From contig NZ_JWLL01000003.1 in NCBI RefSeq assembly GCF_000814025.1, forward strand, positions 536,373-600,372: a stretch of DNA of 64,000 nt, given 5' to 3'. The notes beneath the pieces are model-generated. The model ran no database searches, had not been told where the DNA came from, and saw only the letters and a list, made by a program, of their open reading frames with translations. Numbering within the stretch: the stretch's first letter is position 1; each line of letters starts with the position of its first letter. Shown here piece by piece: positions 60,356-64,000 of this stretch. The DNA comes from Tateyamaria sp. ANG-S1. Lineage in GTDB: Bacteria; Pseudomonadota; Alphaproteobacteria; Rhodobacterales; Rhodobacteraceae. The translations under genes and the position numbers were made by a program.

Positions 60356-61219
60356 ATGCGCCACTCCGTGATTTTGGCCGTGTCATTGGCAGGCATGACC
60401 GCCCTTGCCGCGTGCGGTGAGAAAAACGCCGACGAAACCGTGGAACGCGCGTTTCAAGACGTAAACGTGGTGGACGAAAGCAACCTCAGCGACGTGATGC
60501 TGACGGTGGCCGACCCGAACGAGGCGGTGACCTACTTCAACCGCACGGTCAAGGAAAACCCCGACCGCATCGACGCCCATCGCGGCCTTGCCACCAGCCT
60601 CGTGCGCGCCAAGCGCTACACCGAAGCGACCTCAGCCTATGCCAAGTTCATCGACATGAACGGCGTAACCAATGACGACCGCGTCGACTATGCCGACGCC
60701 CTCCTGCGCGCCGGCGACTGGGCCCGCGCCGAAGAGGAGCTGGACAAGGTCCCACCGACCATCGAGACCTTCAAACGCTACCGGCTTGAGGCATTGATCG
60801 CCGACAGCAACCAGGAATGGAAGAAGGCCGACAGCTTCTATGAAACCGCCATCGGCCTGACGACCCGCCCCTCCGGCGTGCTGAACAACTGGGGCTATTC
60901 CAAGCTGACACGCGGCGACTTCAAAGATGCCGAGCGACTCTTCACCGACGCGATCCGCCAAGACCCGACCCTGTTCACCGCCAAGAACAACCTGATCCTC
61001 GCCCGCGGCGCCCAAGGCAACTACGCCCTGCCCGTAATCCCCATGGACCAGACCGAGCGCGCGCAGCTTCTGCATACGCTCGGCCTCGCCGCGGTGAAAA
61101 AGGGTGACCTGCAAACCGGCAAAGGGCTGCTGCGCGACGCCATCGAAACGCATCCCCAGCATTTCGAAGCCGCCGTGCGCTCGCTCCGCGCCCTCGAAAA
61201 CAACGTCTCGAACGGATAA
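60356..61219 (+). CDS. TPR lipoprotein, TadD-like (second of two)
   Basis: A 287-residue protein. The signal MRHSVILAVSLAGMTALAAC ends in the lipobox LAAC. TPR-like repeats fill the rest: NEAVTYFNRTVKENPDRIDA, HRGLATSLVRAKRYTEATSA, YAKFIDMNGV, GVLNNWGYSKLTRGDFKDAE, and LLHTLGLAAVKKGDLQTGKG. It is a periplasmic-side lipoprotein, probably the TadD pilotin-like partner of CpaC. ATG 60356 has AAGGA upstream. It ends six bases before the prepilin peptidase gene. Confidence 0.88.
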   Translation: MRHSVILAVSLAGMTALAACGEKNADETVERAFQDVNVVDESNLSDVMLTVADPNEAVTYFNRTVKENPDRIDAHRGLATSLVRAKRYTEATSAYAKFIDMNGVTNDDRVDYADALLRAGDWARAEEELDKVPPTIETFKRYRLEALIADSNQEWKKADSFYETAIGLTTRPSGVLNNWGYSKLTRGDFKDAERLFTDAIRQDPTLFTAKNNLILARGAQGNYALPVIPMDQTERAQLLHTLGLAAVKKGDLQTGKGLLRDAIETHPQHFEAAVRSLRALENNVSNG

Positions 61220-61225
61220 CCGGAC

Positions 61226-61723
61226 ATGGCACTCTCGGCCTCGGTCGCGCTGTGGTTCCTGCCGCTGCTCGTCCCGCTCTGCCTCTACGTGGCCTACACG
61301 GATCTGTCAGAGATGCGGATCACCAACCCCACGGTCATAACGATGGCCGCAATCTTCGCGGCTATGGGGCCCTTCCTCTACCCATTGGACACCTATCTCT
61401 GGCAACTGGCGCATCTCGGCATCGTCCTGCTTGCCGGTATGGTACTGAATGCCGCAGGGGCTATGGGCGCAGGCGACGCCAAATTCCTCGCAGCCGCAGC
61501 ACCCTATGTGGCACTGGGCGACATCCGCCTGGTCATGGCGCTCTTCGCCGCCGTCCTTTTGGCCGCTTACGCCGTCCACACAATCGCCAAGCGCACATCC
61601 CTGCGAAACTACGCGCCCAACTGGACAAGCTGGAGCCCAAAAGGCCGCAGATTCCCCATGGGCTTCGCCCTCGGCCCCACGCTTGCGATCTACCTTATCC
61701 TCGCCGCTATGTACGGCTCTTGA
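61226..61723 (+). CDS. cpaA: Prepilin peptidase CpaA/TadV
   Basis: A 165-residue A24-type aspartic peptidase with about four membrane spans. The first catalytic Asp is in VAYTDLSEMRITNPTVI and the second in AMGAGDAKFLAAAAPYVALG (GxGD). It lacks the N-terminal methylase domain, as TadV/CpaA proteins do. It cuts the Flp leaders after Gly 14 and probably those of other pseudopilins. It starts six bases after the TPR gene. A 78-bp gap follows before the ATPase gene. Confidence 0.95.
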   Translation: MALSASVALWFLPLLVPLCLYVAYTDLSEMRITNPTVITMAAIFAAMGPFLYPLDTYLWQLAHLGIVLLAGMVLNAAGAMGAGDAKFLAAAAPYVALGDIRLVMALFAAVLLAAYAVHTIAKRTSLRNYAPNWTSWSPKGRRFPMGFALGPTLAIYLILAAMYGS

Positions 61724-61801
61724 CCCTTTAAGGTCACATTTTGGCCGAACTGCTGCGTTAGCTCAAACACAACAAAACGCAGCAGAACACAGGCCAACCC
61801 C

Positions 61802-63109
61802 ATGAACATGCAAGTCTCGGACGTGATCGCGCCCCCGGCACCCAAACGGCTGCAGGAGATGAAGCTGCCTGTCGTCATGATGCGGGACATCTTGCTGAAA
61901 ACCATGTTCCGCAAGACCCTCGACATGGTCTCCGACCTGTCGGTGGCAATGTGCCTGCCCATCCCTGTGGTGCAGGAACTGATCGACATGTGCCGCGACC
62001 AGCGGCTGATGGAGGCGACGGGCACGCTCAACGCCAACAATGGCAACGAAATGGGCTACCAACTCACCGATGGCGGCAAGGCGCGCGCGCTCGACGCGCT
62101 GGCACAGTCGGAATACTTCGGCGCCATGCCCGTCCCGCTCGAGGTCTACCGCGAACAGGTCAAACGGCAATCCATCCGCAACATCATGGTCACGCGCCAG
62201 CAACTCACCGGCGCCATGGGCCACCTCGTCCTGCCCGATGACCTGCTTGACCAGCTTGGCCCCGCCGTCTCGGCTGGCCGCTCGATCCTGATGTACGGCC
62301 CTCCCGGCAACGGCAAATCCTCAATCTCGAACGGCATCCGCGACGCGCTGGGTGACAACGTCTATGTCCCCCGCGCCATCGAATATGCGGGCCAGGTCAT
62401 CACGGTCTTTGACCCAATCGTTCACGCCGTCGCCCCGGAAACGGCGCAAGACCCCCGCGCCCTGCGCAAGGTCACACCCTACGATAAGCGCTACGTCAAA
62501 TGCGAACGGCCCACGGTGATCACCGGGGGTGAGCTGTCACTGGACATGCTCGACCTCGTCTACAACCCGACGGCCCGCACCTATCAGGCGCCGCTGCAAC
62601 TGAAATCCACCGGTGGCATCTTTATCGTGGACGACCTTGGCCGCCAGGCCGAACCGCCGCAGGCACTGGTCAACCGCTGGATCGTTCCGCTGGAGGAGTC
62701 CAAAGACATCCTCGCCCTGCAATCAGGCGAAAAGTTCGAGGTGCCCTTCGACACTCTGGTGGTCTTCTCCACCAACTTCCACCCGAACGAAATCTTTGAC
62801 CAGGCCGCGCTCCGCCGGATCTTCTTCAAGATCAAGATCGACGGCCCGAACCAGGCCAACTTCCTGAAAATCTTCGCCATGGTCGCCAAGAAAAAGGGGA
62901 TGACCCTGAACGAAGAAGCGCTCGTGCACCTGCTCAAGGTCAAATACCCGACCATCGACAACATCTACGCCAACTACCAGCCAAACTTCCTGGTGGACCA
63001 GATGGTCGCGACCTGCAATTTCGAAGGCATCCCCCTGCAAATGACGCCCGAGCTGATTGACCGCGCGTGGGCCAACATGTTCGTCAAGGACGAACATATC
63101 GTCAAATGA
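61802..63109 (+). CDS. AAA-type ATPase with N-terminal winged-helix-like domain, Tad-linked
   Basis: A 435-residue protein. Residues about 25-100 look like a winged helix (IPVVQELIDMCRDQRLMEAT, MGYQLTDGGKARALDAL). The ATPase part has Walker A SILMYGPPGNGKSSISNGIR (Lys about 172), Walker B STGGIFIVDDLGRQAEPPQA, a sensor-1-like LVVFSTNFHPNEIFDQAALR and RRIFFKIKIDGPN. No membrane segment or signal is seen. Homologues are, from memory, often found at the end of roseobacter tad clusters, but the role is unknown to me. Candidates are control of pilus genes or remodelling of the motor. Its stop overlaps the next start as ATGA. Confidence 0.85.
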   Translation: MNMQVSDVIAPPAPKRLQEMKLPVVMMRDILLKTMFRKTLDMVSDLSVAMCLPIPVVQELIDMCRDQRLMEATGTLNANNGNEMGYQLTDGGKARALDALAQSEYFGAMPVPLEVYREQVKRQSIRNIMVTRQQLTGAMGHLVLPDDLLDQLGPAVSAGRSILMYGPPGNGKSSISNGIRDALGDNVYVPRAIEYAGQVITVFDPIVHAVAPETAQDPRALRKVTPYDKRYVKCERPTVITGGELSLDMLDLVYNPTARTYQAPLQLKSTGGIFIVDDLGRQAEPPQALVNRWIVPLEESKDILALQSGEKFEVPFDTLVVFSTNFHPNEIFDQAALRRIFFKIKIDGPNQANFLKIFAMVAKKKGMTLNEEALVHLLKVKYPTIDNIYANYQPNFLVDQMVATCNFEGIPLQMTPELIDRAWANMFVKDEHIVK

Positions 63110-63897
63110 TCGGGCTGGCGGGATGTGGGCGCATGGGCCTGCCGATGCTGGAGGCCCTGCGCGATGGCGGCGTGGATGCCATGGGCTTCGACGTCGTCGA
63201 TCCGGGGCTGCCGCACGTCACCACAAACATCATGGCCTTTGCCCCTCGGCTAGAGACCCTCTTTTCCGTTGTGCGGGACGAGAACGAGACAAACGCGCTC
63301 CTTTTTGACATCCAGAACCTGATGGGCACCGCCCCCAACCTGCGGCGTATCTTGATCTGCTCAACGCTTTCGCCCCGATACATCCACGGCCTGCGCGACC
63401 GCATCCCGGATCACATCACGCTGATCGATGCGCCGATGTCTGGCGCCGTCGTCGCAGCACAGGATCGCAGGCTCAGCTTCATGCTGGGTGGCAGCGACCG
63501 CGACATCGCAGATGCCACACCGCTCCTTGCCCTCATGGGTGAACACTTCCACCACATGGGCGGCTTCGGTGCGGGCATGCAGGCCAAGGTGCTCAACAAC
63601 CTGCTGGCGGCTTCGCATACCGCTATGACACGGCTTGTGCTCGACTGGGCGGACGAGGCCGGGCTAGACACCCAACACCTTCTCAACCTGATCGAGACGT
63701 CCTCGGGCCAAAACTGGCTCGCCTCCGGCTTCGAGACGATTGAATTCGCCAAACACGGCTACACCCCCGACAACTCCATCGGCATCCTGGTCAAGGACGT
63801 CGCCGCGGCCCTCGACGCCGCCCCGGCCGGCGCCGACACATCCCTGCCCAAACAAGTGCAGGCCACCATCGTACAACTCCGCCCCCGCACGCGATAG
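63106..63897 (+). CDS. NAD(P)-binding 3-hydroxyisobutyrate-dehydrogenase-like protein
   Basis: A 263-residue beta-hydroxyacid dehydrogenase fold. The N-terminal Rossmann motif is MIGLAGCGRMGLPMLEALRD. The middle has ITLIDAPMSGAVVAAQDRRL and SFMLGGSDRDIADATPLLAL. The catalytic Lys region is MQAKVLNNLLAASHTAMTRL, and the C-terminal part contains NSIGILVKDVAAALDAA. It reduces or oxidises a beta-hydroxyacid; the substrate is unknown. The ATG overlaps the ATPase stop by four bases, so the two proteins are made together, which is odd for a metabolic enzyme beside pilus genes. Slightly shorter than the usual 290. Confidence 0.87.
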   Translation: MIGLAGCGRMGLPMLEALRDGGVDAMGFDVVDPGLPHVTTNIMAFAPRLETLFSVVRDENETNALLFDIQNLMGTAPNLRRILICSTLSPRYIHGLRDRIPDHITLIDAPMSGAVVAAQDRRLSFMLGGSDRDIADATPLLALMGEHFHHMGGFGAGMQAKVLNNLLAASHTAMTRLVLDWADEAGLDTQHLLNLIETSSGQNWLASGFETIEFAKHGYTPDNSIGILVKDVAAALDAAPAGADTSLPKQVQATIVQLRPRTR

Positions 63898-63965
63898 GCC
63901 CGGACTCGGCACGGCACACCTGACCACCGCACGTTGCGTTAACCCCTCCCAGACCGCCCGCACCC

Positions 63966-64000
63966 GGTGCACAGGGGGTGTACGCATGGTGCACGGGGGG
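63966..64000 (+). repeat. GGTGYAC-type 11-bp-phased repeat at the right edge
   Basis: Units start at 63966 (GGTGCAC), 63977 (GGTGTAC) and 63988 (GGTGCAC), and the next phase position (63999) reads GG where the window ends. Bases 63973-63996 repeat 26062-26085 exactly. By analogy with the mtnP copy, a gene on the plus strand may start soon after the window. Confidence 0.8.

Overview
The window looks like chromosomal DNA of a GC-rich alphaproteobacterium of the Roseobacter group (Rhodobacteraceae sensu lato). The indications are an aa3-oxidase cluster ordered ctaC-ctaB-small ORF-ctaG-ctaE-surf1-thrC-M16 peptidase, ptsP close to lysC, a Tad pilus locus with very short Flp pilins, and many ATGA, GTGA or TGATG stop/start overlaps. 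This assignment rests on gene content and remembered synteny, not on a database search. No tRNA, rRNA, CRISPR array, insertion sequence, phage gene or clear pseudogene was seen. Nearly all the DNA is coding.

Region 1 (1-10979) is a galactoside-use island. A divergent promoter region separates an IclR-type regulator and an ABC sugar ATPase (plus strand) from a nine-gene minus-strand operon: solute-binding protein, two permeases, GH36 alpha-galactosidase, SDR dehydrogenase, 2-dehydro-3-deoxygalactonokinase, KDPGal aldolase, SMP-30 lactonase and a GH42 beta-galactosidase cut by the left edge. Together they suggest import of galactosides, hydrolysis, and breakdown of galactose by the De Ley-Doudoroff route. 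The galactonate dehydratase is not visible.

Region 2 (11261-25867) holds ptsP, a DUF4344 metallopeptidase, lysC, an SDR, a DUF1178 protein, a Nudix hydrolase, modABC, an EcsC-like protein, a GNAT, a flavin-reductase-like protein, a CatB-type acetyltransferase, a tiny lipoprotein, a SulP transporter and a methyltransferase. Region 3 (25868-33373) holds mtnP-lysE-apt (methylthioadenosine and adenine salvage with an embedded transporter), an unusual alpha/beta-hydrolase-like protein, an SGNH hydrolase, a GlcD-type FAD oxidoreductase, an MBL-fold protein and a RimJ-like acetyltransferase. Region 4 (33373-40308) is the M16 peptidase, thrC and cytochrome oxidase block, including a 53-residue membrane protein between ctaB and ctaG.

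Region 5 (40495-50451) holds tldD, dprA, topA, a MarR regulator divergent from a small secreted peptide, a 3-oxoacid CoA-transferase whose two subunit genes are separated by a LOV-domain histidine-kinase-like gene, a small GNAT and a lytic transglycosylase. Region 6 (50820-63897) is a Tad pilus locus: two flp pilins, cpaB, cpaC, an OmpA-domain lipoprotein, cpaE, cpaF, tadB, tadC, two TPR lipoproteins and a prepilin peptidase, then a winged-helix/AAA-type ATPase and a hydroxyisobutyrate-dehydrogenase-like gene. Hairpins between its genes probably set relative expression.

The points most worth a second look are the LOV kinase homologue that has lost its phospho-acceptor histidine and sits between scoA and scoB; an exactly 11-bp-phased GGTGYAC repeat found upstream of mtnP and again at the right edge; a galactose-island SDR with Asn in place of the catalytic Lys; and a terminator on the minus strand at 25906-25929 with no gene in front of it.
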